Assembly: GCF_000429925.1 (NCBI RefSeq)
Contig: NZ_AUCU01000021.1
Location: forward strand, 33,530 to 97,529
Direction: 5' to 3'
Source of the DNA: Desulfatirhabdium butyrativorans DSM 18734
GTDB taxonomy: Bacteria > Desulfobacterota > Desulfobacteria > Desulfobacterales > Desulfatirhabdiaceae
Length of the DNA: 64,000 nucleotides
A model generated the notes under the pieces. That model had not been told where the DNA came from and did not search any database. It saw nothing but the letters and a program-made list of their open reading frames with translations. A program made the position numbers and the translations under genes. This document shows, one piece after another, positions 26,012-35,503 of the stretch; the stretch's first letter is position 1, and each line of letters begins with the position of its first letter.

Positions 26012-26032
26012 CCCAATGCCATTGGTGAAAGC
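26012..26032 (+). repeat. Direct repeat flanking the nuoI-nuoJ insert, copy 2
   Basis: Second copy of the 21-base sequence at 22833-22853 (18 of 21 positions equal), in the same orientation. Confidence 0.5.
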
Positions 26033-26040
26033 CTTGTTTA

Positions 26041-26075
26041 CCCTCATCCCGACCTTCTCTCAGAGGGAGAAAGAG
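26041..26075. repeat. Short palindromic repeat, copy 1
   Basis: CCCTCATCCCGACCTTCTC and the following inverted half resemble the sequence at 26947-26981. The pair brackets nuoI. This CCCTCACCCCGACCC type is a common intergenic REP in proteobacteria. Confidence 0.6.
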
Positions 26076-26131
26076 ATAAAAGGATGATGAAAGCAAGAAT
26101 ATGGAGGCATGTCTTCTCGAAAGGACAAGGT

Positions 26132-26267
26132 TGATGGAATCGTAAAAAGTCGTCACCCCGGCGAAAGCCGGGGGCCATTATCAGATCAACCATATGATTT
26201 AACTGGATTCCGGCTTTCGCCGGAATGACGGAATTGGATATTCTTCGACTTTTTGCGAAGCCGTCAA
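26132..26267. repeat. REP-like repeat family B, copy 2, with long outer arms
   Basis: The outer arms CGTAAAAAGTCG and CGACTTTTTGCGAAGCCGTC enclose two hairpins. One has CACCCCGGCGAAAGCCGGGG and the other GGATTCCGGCTTTCGCCGG. The outer arms match those of the palindrome at 12938-13191. It lies directly behind the nuoI stop and may end transcription there. Confidence 0.8.
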
Positions 26268-26295
26268 GGTTGGTTGCGGTGTTGTTTTGCAAATC

Positions 26296-26871
26296 TCAGG
26301 GAAGGTTTGTCCGGACATCCACGGGGGCTTCCTCGTCCGGGTGGGCGCCCTTGGCATGGGCCCTGGTCAGAATGCCGGCATGGCGGTAGAAATTGTAGTC
26401 AGCGTTTTTCCCGCAATGATCGACCAGAAGGTCCTCCTTTTCATAGACCATATCGAGAATGTCCCGCTTGCAGTGGTCGAATTGCGGTGTGAGCTGGATG
26501 GCGCAGGTCGGGCAGGCTTCCTCGCAGAGCCCGCAATAAATGCAACGGCTGAAATTGATCCGGAACCACCGGGCGTATCGTTTTCCATCCTCCCGCTCGG
26601 CCGATTGCATCGAGATGCAGCTTACCGGGCAGACGGCCGAGCACAGATAGCAGGCCACACAGCGCTCCTCGCCATCCGGATCCCGGGTCAGGACGATGCG
26701 GCCCCGGCTCCGGGCGGGCAGCGGCCTTTGTTCTTCCGGATATTCCTCGGTGATCGGCCTGCGGAACAGATGCTTTAGCGTGGTGGCAAAGCCTTCGCCC
26801 AGTGCTTTGACCGCCTCTAAAACCGGCATCGGGGCATCTTCACGCCTTTTGTTTTGTGGATCGATGTTCAT
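26296..26871 (-). CDS. nuoI: NADH-quinone oxidoreductase subunit I
   Basis: Peripheral-arm ferredoxin-like subunit of complex I, 191 residues. Two cluster motifs, [12 protein letters not shown] and [12 protein letters not shown], bind the two 4Fe-4S centres that pass electrons toward NuoB. The ATG at 26871 is preferred over an upstream TTG. Unlike standard operons it is not followed by nuoJ: REP elements and the accessory block come next. It is separated from nuoH by 264 bases of repeat sequence. Confidence 0.95.
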   Translation of the reverse strand: MNIDPQNKRREDAPMPVLEAVKALGEGFATTLKHLFRRPITEEYPEEQRPLPARSRGRIVLTRDPDGEERCVACYLCSAVCPVSCISMQSAEREDGKRYARWFRINFSRCIYCGLCEEACPTCAIQLTPQFDHCKRDILDMVYEKEDLLVDHCGKNADYNFYRHAGILTRAHAKGAHPDEEAPVDVRTNLP

Positions 26872-26946
26872 GTGCAATGGGTATCCCGTATGATCGTGTC
26901 GGAATGGAAATGACCTTTTGGGCGGTTTGAATCTGCGATGTTTCCA

Positions 26947-26981
26947 CCCTCACCCCGACCCTCTCCCGCTGGGAGAGGGAG
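26947..26981. repeat. Short palindromic repeat, copy 2
   Basis: CCCTCACCCCGACCCTCTCC continues into an inverted half GGGAGAGGGAG, forming a hairpin just upstream of nuoI. Copy 1 lies at 26041-26075. Confidence 0.7.
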
Positions 26982-27036
26982 TGAACGGAAATTGCGGTTC
27001 AAGTGCGTTCAACGTATAGGTTTCAAACGAAGATTG

Positions 27037-27135
27037 ATCCGGCGGGCGGCTTCAAGCAAGTTCCCGCTGCAAAGCAAAATGGCCTGCGTGCCGATGGCTC
27101 GCTGAGCCAAACGGTGGGTTTCCGTTCGGGTGCGC
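27037..27135. repeat. Repeat family A, copy 3 (degenerate)
   Basis: The GGTGGGTTTCCGTTCGGGTGCGC end and the AAGTTCCCGCTGCAAAGCAA interior resemble copy 6 (41647-41722). The terminal repeat directly abuts the nuoH stop codon at 27136. The left boundary is uncertain; a weak match (GTGAACGGAAA) near 26981 could be the other end. Confidence 0.5.
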
Positions 27136-28122
27136 TTATATGGCCACGACTATCCCGGTGATCCACAGGTTGATCAGCGCAGCCGGCAGCAGCACTTTCC
27201 AGCCGATGGCCATGAGCTGATCATAGCGCAGCCTGGGCAGCGTTCCCCGGATCCAGATGAGGACCAGGCATACGGCCAGCATTTTGATCATGAGCCACAG
27301 CGCCGGCGGAAGCCAGGGGCCCCGCCATCCGCCCAGAAAGAACACCGCCACCAGCGCACCCAGCACCTGCATGTGAACGTATTCGCCGATGAAGAACATG
27401 CCGAAGCGCATTCCGCTGTATTCGGTGTGAAACCCGGCTCCAAGCTCGTTTTCCGCCTCCGGCAGATCGAAGGGGATGCGCTTGCTCTCCGCCATGGCGC
27501 TGATGAGGAAAATGACGAAAGCCACAGGCTGAACGAGAAGGAACGGATAGCGGGCCTGGTGGTTGACGATATCGACCAGGGAGAAGGAGCCGCTCATCAT
27601 GACGATGGGCACGAGAGAGAGCCCCAGCGCCAGCTCGTAGCTGATCATCTGGGCTGCCCCGCGGATGCCCCCCAGCAGACTGTATTTGGAATTCGACGCC
27701 CAGCCGCCCAGCGCCACGCCGTAAACCGCGAGGGAAGAGAGGGCGAACACGAAGAGCAGCCCCACGTGCAGATCGCTGATGACCATCGCAACGGGCCTTC
27801 CGGCAACCCGGATGTCGGGGCCGAAGGGAACGACGGCGAACATGAGCAGGGCCGTTGCGGCAACGATGGCGGGCGCCAGCAGAAAGATCATGCGATCGGC
27901 TGCCTGCGGAACGATGTCTTCCTTGGTGAGCATCTTGATGGCATCGGCGATGGGCTGCAGCAGGCCGAATTTCCCGGCCCGGTTGGGGCCGATACGCACC
28001 TGAAGCCGCGCCAGCAGTTTCCGCTCGATCCACACGAGATAGGCCGCAAAAAAGAGCAGGCATCCCAGAACGACGCCCAGCTTGATCATCAGGATGAGCA
28101 ACCCCAGAAGCCATGTCAGCAT
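27136..28122 (-). CDS. nuoH: NADH-quinone oxidoreductase subunit H
   Basis: Membrane subunit H of complex I, 328 residues and about eight helices, lying at the quinone site. Conserved parts include YLVWIERKLLARLQVRIGPN, the glutamate loop PFDLPEAENELGAG and the FIGEYVHM segment. The ATG at 28122 overlaps the nuoG stop by seven bases and is preferred to the longer open frame. The stop codon lies at the edge of a family A repeat. Confidence 0.95.
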   Translation of the reverse strand: MLTWLLGLLILMIKLGVVLGCLLFFAAYLVWIERKLLARLQVRIGPNRAGKFGLLQPIADAIKMLTKEDIVPQAADRMIFLLAPAIVAATALLMFAVVPFGPDIRVAGRPVAMVISDLHVGLLFVFALSSLAVYGVALGGWASNSKYSLLGGIRGAAQMISYELALGLSLVPIVMMSGSFSLVDIVNHQARYPFLLVQPVAFVIFLISAMAESKRIPFDLPEAENELGAGFHTEYSGMRFGMFFIGEYVHMQVLGALVAVFFLGGWRGPWLPPALWLMIKMLAVCLVLIWIRGTLPRLRYDQLMAIGWKVLLPAALINLWITGIVVAI

Positions 28123-30605
28123 CGGCAATCTCCTTGCGCCGCAGTCTGCACGCGATGAATCTGCCCGGCAGAGAGCCATATCCTGCCGAATCCGGCCGCC
28201 TGCCAGGCGAGTTTCGGGGTGCGGCAAAGGACAAGACAGTGCGGCGCCATCCGCTCTTCGATGTGGATGGGCGCATCGATCATGCCGTCGGGCAATTCCA
28301 GTCGGATGCGATCCCCATCCTTCAGCGCAAGTGCCTCGGCGCTGGATGGGGCCAGCAGGATGCGGGGTGCTTCGGCAAGCGATGCCAGGCAGGGAGATCG
28401 CATCGAGAAGACTTCCGTGCCGAAGGTGGCTTCCACCGGCAGCAGCTCGTAATCATCGGCCCGGAATCCGCCGGGAGCCGGCGCCATGGACTGCAGCGAT
28501 GAAGAGTGGTTTGGTGCTTTTACAAAGCGGAATTTTCCATCCTGCAGCGCAATGGCAGGGGAATCGATCCACCGGCAAACGGCTTCGGCGCTCATCGGGG
28601 GTCGGGCGAAATCGTCGGCAATGGCTTCCTGAGGCGGATCTTCCCGCATTTCGACCAGTGCTGCGGCCACCTGCCAGGCAGGCACGGGATCGTTTCCCGG
28701 CGCAGATGCGGAAAATTGCCGGGGAGGGTGCTGGCCCTGGGAGGTCTGCAGCAGGGGCTGGGCCGCTTGCAAAGCCGCAGATGCGCCCTGGAGCCTGCCT
28801 TCCGTGTTGATATAGGAGCCGCCCGATTCGTAAACCGTCTGCGTCGGCAAAAAGATGTGCGCCAATGAAGCGGTGGATGTCGGCAGGCAATCGGCGCAGA
28901 TCAGCAGATCGAGCTGCTTCAGGGCATCCCGGGTTCTCACCGCATCGGGCCACTCGCCGATCGGGTCGGCTTCGATCACCACAAGCCCGTGGATCAAGCC
29001 CTGCCCGATGTCTGCGATGGTTTCTTCGAGGCTGAGGCCGCCTTCTCCCAAAAGTGCCGCACCAAAGGTGTCGGCCTGGGGAAGCACGGGAAAGATCGTT
29101 GCCGGAATGTTCCGCTTCCGAAGGCTTTCCACCAGCAGTCCGGCGGCATGGCCGACCCGCTCGTTCGCCACGCCCGCGCCGAATAGGACAACGGGCTTTC
29201 GGGCGAGCAGCAGCGCATCAACAAGCGGCTCTGGAGGAAGGAATGGCGGGCCTGGGGTATGACTTCCATCTCCGCCTTCCGGGATTGGCACCTTGATGCG
29301 CTCTGCCAGCGCGATCAGGCATTCTGCGATTTCATCGGGCTGCAGGGCAAGATGGTTCAGGCTGCAGGGCATCCGGATCGCCCGGGGGTCGAGCGCCCAG
29401 ATACCGGCGCCGTGTCGTTCTGCCTGGCGCACGGAAAGGGCCGCCATCGGCGCTTCGGCCAGAGGATCGAGCGCCGCCAGGAGCACGAGATCGGCTGTTT
29501 CGATGTCTTTGAGGCTGCAGCCGTTTGTCTCATCCAAAACGGCGCATGCCGCAAGCGCCCGGCTCCGGCTGAGTTTGTCCGGCCAGAGGATCGGATCGCG
29601 CCAGCCGTTATGCCTGCACAACTGCCGGAGTGCCAGAAGGGTTTCCATCGAGGCGCGGCCGGAAGACAGCACGGCGATAGCCGTTTTTCCGTGCGCCTGG
29701 ACGATCGCATCGATGCGCTCCCGGCAGGCATCGACGGCCTGAGCCGTTTTCGCCTTTTCTGCGCCGATCCTGGCTGTCCTTGGCCGCTCGGGGGCGGATG
29801 CGTAAAAAAAACCGTATCGTCCCCGATCGCAGAGAAAATAGCCATTGATGTCCTCATGGCAGCGGGCTTCCTGGCGGACGATGGCCCTGTAGCGGGCGCT
29901 TACCGTCAGATGACATCCCAGCGAGCAGCTCAGGCAGATTCCCGGGCTTCGTTGGAAGTCCCATCGTCTGCCGGCATAGCGGGATGGCTTGTCCGTGAGC
30001 ACCCCTGTCGGGCACAGATCGATCAGATTTCCGGAAAAAGGGCTTTCGAGGGCTCCGGGCGCGAATCTGCCGAAAAACACGCGCCTGCCGATCCCCAGTG
30101 TTCCGAAATCCCTGCCCCCAGCCACTTCCTGGTAGAACCGTACACAGCGGTAGCAATGGATGCAGCGGTTCATTTCCTGCTGCACCAGCGGCCCCAGGTC
30201 CTGATCGATGTATGTGCGCTTGGGGCCCATGTACCGCCTGCTGCCGTGCGCCCCGCTGATGGTCATGTCCTGCAGCAGGCAGTGGCCGCCTTCATCGCAA
30301 ACCGGGCAGTCATGCGGGTGGTTCAGCATGAGCCACTCGATCATCTGGCTCCGGTAGGCCATCACCTCCGGCGTATCCGTCGAAACGGCCATGCCGTCAC
30401 GGGCATCGACCATGCAGCTCATCTGAATGCCCTTGACCGGGCCGTCCACGAAAGAAACAGCGCACATCCGGCAGGCGCCCACACTGCCGAGGGCCGGATG
30501 GTAGCAAAAGCGCGGTATCTGGATGCCGAGCCGCTCTGCGGCTTCGATGACCTTGGTGCCCTGCGGCACTTCGATTTCACGATGATCGATGATGAGTTTC
30601 GGCAT
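28116..30605 (-). CDS. nuoG: NADH-quinone oxidoreductase subunit G
   Basis: Largest subunit of the NADH arm, 829 residues. The N-terminal 2Fe-2S site uses C34, C45, C48 and C64. The HPHDCPVCDEGGHC segment holds the His/Cys-ligated cluster, and CIHCYRC plus a later CP the next 4Fe-4S centre. CLSCSLGC with a downstream Cys forms the extra N7 cluster found in only part of the family. The remainder is a molybdopterin-oxidoreductase-like domain that has lost its cofactor in complex I. It lies 7 bases behind nuoF. Confidence 0.94.
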   Translation of the reverse strand: MPKLIIDHREIEVPQGTKVIEAAERLGIQIPRFCYHPALGSVGACRMCAVSFVDGPVKGIQMSCMVDARDGMAVSTDTPEVMAYRSQMIEWLMLNHPHDCPVCDEGGHCLLQDMTISGAHGSRRYMGPKRTYIDQDLGPLVQQEMNRCIHCYRCVRFYQEVAGGRDFGTLGIGRRVFFGRFAPGALESPFSGNLIDLCPTGVLTDKPSRYAGRRWDFQRSPGICLSCSLGCHLTVSARYRAIVRQEARCHEDINGYFLCDRGRYGFFYASAPERPRTARIGAEKAKTAQAVDACRERIDAIVQAHGKTAIAVLSSGRASMETLLALRQLCRHNGWRDPILWPDKLSRSRALAACAVLDETNGCSLKDIETADLVLLAALDPLAEAPMAALSVRQAERHGAGIWALDPRAIRMPCSLNHLALQPDEIAECLIALAERIKVPIPEGGDGSHTPGPPFLPPEPLVDALLLARKPVVLFGAGVANERVGHAAGLLVESLRKRNIPATIFPVLPQADTFGAALLGEGGLSLEETIADIGQGLIHGLVVIEADPIGEWPDAVRTRDALKQLDLLICADCLPTSTASLAHIFLPTQTVYESGGSYINTEGRLQGASAALQAAQPLLQTSQGQHPPRQFSASAPGNDPVPAWQVAAALVEMREDPPQEAIADDFARPPMSAEAVCRWIDSPAIALQDGKFRFVKAPNHSSSLQSMAPAPGGFRADDYELLPVEATFGTEVFSMRSPCLASLAEAPRILLAPSSAEALALKDGDRIRLELPDGMIDAPIHIEERMAPHCLVLCRTPKLAWQAAGFGRIWLSAGQIHRVQTAAQGDCRC

Positions 30606-30612
30606 GGCTGCG

Positions 30613-31896
30613 TTATCCGGCGCTCGATGAAAACCGGCACCGTTTGTGCCGGATATGGTCTTCGACTTCTTCGGGGAAATCGGTCAGCAGGCTCTCCAGC
30701 GGGGATGCGGCGCCCGGGGCCAGCGCGCAGTAGGAATGCCACAGGTGTTTGCTCATCTGCTGCAGCGCGCCGACGAACCAGGGCTCACCCAGGCCGTTTT
30801 CGATCCGCCACAACAGATCCCGCACGTAGGGGAGCCCTTCCCGGCAGGGCGTGCACCATCCGCAGGATTCCCGGGCGAAAAACTCGATGAGATTGAGGGT
30901 GGCGCCCACCAGGCAGGTCTGTTCATCGAAGACCATGACCGCCCCGGTTCCCAGCCGGTGCCCTTTGGCCTTGAGGCTTTCGAAATCCATCGCCAGATCC
31001 AGATGTGCTTCGGTCATGAACCGGGTGGATGCCCCGCCGGGGAGGCAGGTTTTGAAACGGAGACCATCGATCATGCCGCCTGCGTGAACTTCGATGATTT
31101 CCCGGAGCGGGACCCCCATGGGAAGCTCGTAGCAGCCGGGCCGCCTGACCTTGCCGCTGACGCCGTAAATCTTGGTGCCGGCGCCGGTCGGCGTGAGCGC
31201 GAGGGCCTTGAACCATGCGGCCCCGTTCCGGATGACATGGGGCATGCAGCACAGGGTTTCGACGTTCTGCTGAACCGTCGGTTGGTTCCAGAGCCCTTTT
31301 TCCGTGGCGTATGGCGGCGGCAGCTTGGGATTCGGTCGCCTGGCCTGCAGCGCGTTGAGCTGGGCCGTTCCTTCCCCGCAGATATATCGGCCTGCGCTTC
31401 GATGCACCACGATGTCGAAGGAAAAGCCGCTGCCGAAAATCCGCTTGCCGAGGCATCCGGCACCCATTGCAAGGCCGATTTCACGCTCCAGGATCCGGGC
31501 GGCGCTTTCGTATTCCGGCCGGATGAAGATCACGCCCACCGATGCCGATATGGCGTAGCCCGCCAGCGCCATCCCTTCGAGCAACTGGTGCGGATCGGCA
31601 TGGATGAGTACCCGGTCCTTGAACGTGCCGGGCTCCATTTCATCGGCATTGCAAACGATGTAGCGGGGAAACGGGGCATCGTCCGCCACGGTCATGAGCT
31701 TTTTCCCCGAAGGAAAGCCAGCCCCGCCTCTGCCGAGCAACTGGGCGGCCAGCAGCTCTTCCTGGATGGCTTTGGGGTTTCGGTTGCGGACGGCATCGGC
31801 GAGCGCTTCGTATCCGCCGCTTTGCCGGTACTCCGCCAGCGTTGCGATGCGATCGGGCTTCCGGTTGCGGAAAAGCACCTGGGGGTAATCGCTCAT
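30613..31896 (-). CDS. nuoF: NADH-quinone oxidoreductase subunit F
   Basis: NADH- and FMN-binding subunit, 427 residues. GRGGAGFPSGKK (about 54-65) is the NADH/FMN loop and YICGEGTAQLNAL the FMN contact. The C-terminal ESCGWCTPCREG with a later Cys (HSYCALAP) binds the N3 4Fe-4S cluster. The family's usual ICGEETAL carries a Thr-to-Gly style change here (GEGTA), seen directly. The start overlaps the nuoE stop by ATGA. Confidence 0.94.
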   Translation of the reverse strand: MSDYPQVLFRNRKPDRIATLAEYRQSGGYEALADAVRNRNPKAIQEELLAAQLLGRGGAGFPSGKKLMTVADDAPFPRYIVCNADEMEPGTFKDRVLIHADPHQLLEGMALAGYAISASVGVIFIRPEYESAARILEREIGLAMGAGCLGKRIFGSGFSFDIVVHRSAGRYICGEGTAQLNALQARRPNPKLPPPYATEKGLWNQPTVQQNVETLCCMPHVIRNGAAWFKALALTPTGAGTKIYGVSGKVRRPGCYELPMGVPLREIIEVHAGGMIDGLRFKTCLPGGASTRFMTEAHLDLAMDFESLKAKGHRLGTGAVMVFDEQTCLVGATLNLIEFFARESCGWCTPCREGLPYVRDLLWRIENGLGEPWFVGALQQMSKHLWHSYCALAPGAASPLESLLTDFPEEVEDHIRHKRCRFSSSAG

Positions 31897-32387
31897 GAGG
31901 CCGCCTCCCCGTCGCGGGCCTGCCGTTGCAGCCTGTCGATCAGCTCATCGAGAAGGGCCGGGTTCAGGGGACCGTGGACCTTGCGGTTCACCAGAATGGC
32001 CGGCGCCCGGTCGCAGTATCCGATGCAGCACACCGGAAGCAGGGTGAACAGGCCATCCGGGGTCGTTTCGCCCATCGCGATGCCGAGCCGCTTCTGCAGA
32101 TGCTCGATGAGCCCCTTGCCGTTTTCCATCCAGCAGATGACGCTGTCGCACACATGGATTACATAGCGGCCGACCGGCTGCCGGTAGAGAAACGGATAGA
32201 AGGTGGCGAGCTCGTCGATTTCAAGCGGGGTGAGTCCGAAGAGGGCTGCGGCGTCCTGCACGGCCTCGTCGCTCAGATGGCCGTGATGCTCCTGGATGGC
32301 CGTCAGCACATCGATCACGAGCTCCCGGGGATGTTCGCAGGAGGCGATTTTTTCCTTCAGTTCGGTTTGGAGCGGTTCCGGCAACAT
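31893..32387 (-). CDS. nuoE: NADH-quinone oxidoreductase subunit E
   Basis: 2Fe-2S subunit of the NADH arm, 164 residues with a thioredoxin-like fold. The ligands are CDSVIC (C-X4-C) and CCIGYC (C-X3-C). The ATG at 32387 follows the nuoBCD stop by five bases. The frame is open far upstream (to 33665) across the nuoBCD gene, but that part is out of frame with it and has low-complexity Arg/Pro composition, so it is not coding. The stop overlaps the nuoF start. Confidence 0.94.
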   Translation of the reverse strand: MLPEPLQTELKEKIASCEHPRELVIDVLTAIQEHHGHLSDEAVQDAAALFGLTPLEIDELATFYPFLYRQPVGRYVIHVCDSVICWMENGKGLIEHLQKRLGIAMGETTPDGLFTLLPVCCIGYCDRAPAILVNRKVHGPLNPALLDELIDRLQRQARDGEAAS

Positions 32388-32392
32388 GGCGG

Positions 32393-34807
32393 CTATCGAT
32401 CGATATCGGGTAAAATGTAGTCCACCGATCCGATGATCGCTATGAGATCGGACAGGGTGGCGCCTTTGGCCAGGATCGGCATGGGCTGGACATTGGCGAA
32501 ACCGGGCGAGCGGATCCGCAGCCGGTACGGATAGCCCAGTCCGTCGCTGACGACGAAATAGCCCTGCTCTCCGCGGGGGACTTCGCAGGCGCTGTAGGCT
32601 TCTCCTCTGGGAATGGCCGGCCCCCGGCTCACGTTGACGAAGTGGTGGATGAGGGTTTCGATGTCGTTCAGCATCCGCTCCCGCGGCGGAACGACATAGC
32701 GGTAATCGGGGCAGATGCAGGGGCCTTCCGGCATGGCCCTGGCAGCCTGCTCGATGATGCGCAGGCTCTCCCGCATCTCCGCAACCCGTACCCGGTATCG
32801 GGCGTAGCAGTCTCCCGCGGTTTCCGTGGGCACATCGAAATCGAAGGCGGAATAGGCGGCATAGGGGAATCGCTTGCGCAGGTCCCAGTCGAGGCCGCAG
32901 GCCCGGAGGTTGGGGCCGGTCACTCCCCAGTCGATGGCATCCGCCAGGCTCAGCCGACCGATACCGCAGGTTCTGGCCCGGAAAATGGGGTTTTGGGTGA
33001 TGAGCGATTCGTATTCCCGCAGCCGTTGCGGAAAAATCCGGATGAAGCGATCGACGGCCTCTTTCCAGCCTTCGGGAAGGTCCATGGCCACCCCGCCGAT
33101 CCGGAAATAGGATGCATGCAGCCTGCCGCCGGTGATCGCTTCGATGATGTCGAGCACCATCTCCCGTTCCCGGAAGGTGTAGAAGGTCGGGGTCATCGCG
33201 CCCGTGTCGTGCGAGAGGGTGCCGAAAAACACCAGATGGTTGCTGATGCGATACAGCTCCGAAACGAGCACCCGGATGAACTGCGCGCGGTCCGGAACGG
33301 CGATGCCTGCGACGGTTTCGACGGCCTGCACGTACGGCAGGTTGTTGGCTGCGCCCGAAAGATAGTCCACCCGGTCGGTGTATGGGATGAACTGGTGCCA
33401 GTGCTGGCGCTCCGCGATCTTCTCCACCCCGCGGTGGTGGTAGCCGATATCCATCTCGAGGGCTTCGATGCACTCGCCGTCGAGTGCCGCCACAAAGCGC
33501 ATCAGACCGTGGGTGCTGACATGGTGGGGGCCGATGTTCAGAACGAGGCGATGGTTGCCATCGGGTGATTTCACCAGAAGTCCGGCATCGAGCGGTTGAT
33601 GGCGCTTCGCATCCGCCAGTGTGTACGGGCGCATGTCGGTTGCCCGGCCCGGATAATCCTTGCACAGGGGGTGGCCTTCCCAGTCGTGAGGCAGCAGCAG
33701 CCGTTCCATGCGGGGATGGCCTTCGAACCGGATGCCGAACAGATCGAAGACTTCCCTTTCGTACCAGTTGGCCGAAGGCCAGAGGGAAGTGATACTGGCG
33801 GCCTCCTTCCGGTCTTTGGGCAGCGGGACCCGGATGCGCATGCGGGTGGGCGGATCGAAGGCGAGTAGGTGATAGATCAGGGTGAAATCGGCATCGCCGG
33901 GCAGCCGGGAGCGCCGTGCGCGCTCGTCGATGGCCGTCACGTCTTCCAGCCGCAAAAATCGGGGATTGGCCTCTTTCTTGAGGTAGGCGAGGACATCCGG
34001 CGCATGGGCGGGTGAAATGGTGGCTGCCGGCATGTCGCTGGCGGGCTCCTGCTGCACGGCGTCCTGGCCGAAGCGCTCACAAAGCGCCTGCATCAGGTTA
34101 CGCTCCGGCTGGGAAAGCTCGATCCGATGTGCCGGCGGGCCCCACATCAGATCGAAGCGGCTCTCCGGAAAACGGGGCGGCGTTGCGGCGCTGCCTCGGA
34201 TGGGGATGGCTTCCATGCCGGGACCGCGCGGATCGCGGGACTTGCTCGTTCCATCGATCAGGACCGGACCTTCGGAGCCCTGGGAGCCGCCGCCCAGGTG
34301 AAACACCCGGCGGGCCGGGCGCTCGGCGGCTTCGATCTTCTGCTGCAGCAGGGTAATGCCCTTCAGCACGGCCTCGGGCCTTGGCGGACACCCCGGAATG
34401 TAGACATCGACCGGCAGAATCTGGTTGACGCCCTGCACCACGCTGTAGACATCGTACATGCCGCCGCTGTTGCAGCACGATCCCATCGAGATGACCCATT
34501 TGGGCTCGGCCATCTGTTCGTAGAGACGCAACACGACAGGGGCCACCTTCTTGAATACCGTTCCGGAGACGATCAGCAGATCGGCCTGCCGGGGAGACGG
34601 CCGCATGACTTCTGCCCCGAAGCGGGCCAGATCGTAGCGGGACGTCAGCGATGTGGCTTCTTCCACGAAACAGCAGGAGAGCCCGAAAAACATGGGCCAA
34701 AGACTTCTGGCGCGCGCCCAGTTGAGCAGCGTGTCGGCAGCCCCGAGCCAGTTTTCCGGGAGCCCGGTCAGGATTCGATTGATGTTTCGGTTTGGCCCGG
34801 GCCCCAC
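32393..34807 (-). CDS. nuoBCD: NADH-quinone oxidoreductase subunits B, C and D fused
   Basis: One 804-residue chain carries three subunits. Residues about 1-165 are NuoB with all N2 cluster ligands ([26 protein letters not shown]). A linker follows, then NuoC at about 220-375 ([23 protein letters not shown]) and NuoD at about 410-804 ([22 protein letters not shown], quinone-site region, final DYILPDIDR). The start is a GTG at 34807 with GGGAGGA five bases upstream, inside the end of nuoA. The upstream ATG at 34891 has no ribosome site and would overlap nuoA more. NuoCD fusions are common; NuoBCD is rarer. Confidence 0.92.
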   Translation of the reverse strand: MGPGPNRNINRILTGLPENWLGAADTLLNWARARSLWPMFFGLSCCFVEEATSLTSRYDLARFGAEVMRPSPRQADLLIVSGTVFKKVAPVVLRLYEQMAEPKWVISMGSCCNSGGMYDVYSVVQGVNQILPVDVYIPGCPPRPEAVLKGITLLQQKIEAAERPARRVFHLGGGSQGSEGPVLIDGTSKSRDPRGPGMEAIPIRGSAATPPRFPESRFDLMWGPPAHRIELSQPERNLMQALCERFGQDAVQQEPASDMPAATISPAHAPDVLAYLKKEANPRFLRLEDVTAIDERARRSRLPGDADFTLIYHLLAFDPPTRMRIRVPLPKDRKEAASITSLWPSANWYEREVFDLFGIRFEGHPRMERLLLPHDWEGHPLCKDYPGRATDMRPYTLADAKRHQPLDAGLLVKSPDGNHRLVLNIGPHHVSTHGLMRFVAALDGECIEALEMDIGYHHRGVEKIAERQHWHQFIPYTDRVDYLSGAANNLPYVQAVETVAGIAVPDRAQFIRVLVSELYRISNHLVFFGTLSHDTGAMTPTFYTFREREMVLDIIEAITGGRLHASYFRIGGVAMDLPEGWKEAVDRFIRIFPQRLREYESLITQNPIFRARTCGIGRLSLADAIDWGVTGPNLRACGLDWDLRKRFPYAAYSAFDFDVPTETAGDCYARYRVRVAEMRESLRIIEQAARAMPEGPCICPDYRYVVPPRERMLNDIETLIHHFVNVSRGPAIPRGEAYSACEVPRGEQGYFVVSDGLGYPYRLRIRSPGFANVQPMPILAKGATLSDLIAIIGSVDYILPDIDR

Positions 34808-35187
34808 TCGAGTCCTCCCTTGATCCAGATGTAGACAAGCCCCAGAAGCAGCACGAGGATGAAAAACGACATGGCAAACCAGCCAACCCATCCCAGCTTT
34901 CGGCAGACCAGCGCCCAGGCGAAGATGAATGCGGCCTCGACATCGAAGAGCAGAAAGAAAATAGCTACCCGGTAAAAGAGAACCGGATAGCGCAATCTGG
35001 CCGAACCCGTCGGGATGATGCCGCTTTCATAAGGCCTGTATTTTTCGATGCTCGGTTTGCGCTCTCCCAGCCAGGCGGAGAGAAAGAGCAGCGCACCGAC
35101 CAGCGCCGCGATGAGGCAGGCGTATACGATCAGGCTGAAGATGCCCGGCTCCCACGGGGAAAGGAATGTGGCGGAAACAGGATGCAT
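34768..35187 (-). CDS. nuoA: NADH-quinone oxidoreductase subunit A
   Basis: Small membrane subunit, 139 residues with three helices (about 17-38, 70-92 and 99-120) and the [12 protein letters not shown] and [12 protein letters not shown] segments typical of NuoA. First gene of the locus. Its last 40 bases overlap the nuoBCD start. A REP-like element and no obvious strong promoter lie upstream. Confidence 0.95.
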   Translation of the reverse strand: MHPVSATFLSPWEPGIFSLIVYACLIAALVGALLFLSAWLGERKPSIEKYRPYESGIIPTGSARLRYPVLFYRVAIFFLLFDVEAAFIFAWALVCRKLGWVGWFAMSFFILVLLLGLVYIWIKGGLEWGPGQTETSIES

Positions 35188-35207
35188 GAAAATGCCCTAT
35201 CGTGTGA

Positions 35208-35321
35208 GGCGATTGCAAAGGTTCTTCTGTGTCATTCCGGCGAGCCGGAATCCATTCATTGTAAAGCGTTATGGCCCCCGGCTTTCGCCGGAGCGACGAA
35301 CCATGTGGTGTTGCAACTGGC
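35208..35321. repeat. REP-like repeat family B, copy 3
   Basis: The order is GCGATTGCAAAGGTTCTTC, GTCATTCCGGCGAGCCGGAA, an ATTGTAAAGCGTTATGG core, CCCCGGCTTTCGCCGG, then GTTGCAACTGGC. It matches copy 1 in inverted orientation and lies between nuoA and tag. Confidence 0.8.
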
Positions 35322-35431
35322 TTGTGTGAGCGCAAAAGGACAAAGGATCGCAACGCAACCAAGCGAGTGTTCCGGTTTTACCGTTTCATTTTCGGCAAGT
35401 CAACGACATTCCGAGACTTGATTTTGCCAGG

Positions 35432-35503
35432 CGCCGGCATCGCAAAACGGCCTGCCCTCCGGCTCAGGCGGCGCCCTAATCGGGGTTTCCCTTCAGAGAC
35501 GAT
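35432..35503. repeat. Repeat family A, copy 4
   Basis: CGCCGGCATCGCAAAACGGC, CTGCCCTCCGGCTCAGGCGG and GGGGTTTCCCTTCAGAGACG follow the family order. The end overlaps the last codons and the stop of tag (stop at 35476-35478). Confidence 0.7.

Noticed and set aside
29259..30890. Forward open frame of 543 codons
   Set aside because: Antisense shadow of nuoG; composition follows the opposite-strand codons.
30646..32166. Forward open frame of 506 codons
   Set aside because: Antisense shadow of nuoF and nuoE.
32388..33665. Upstream extension of the nuoE frame (to 590 codons)
   Set aside because: It overlaps nuoBCD in another frame, is rich in Arg/Pro/His, and has a proper nuoE start at 32387 with family-typical sequence.
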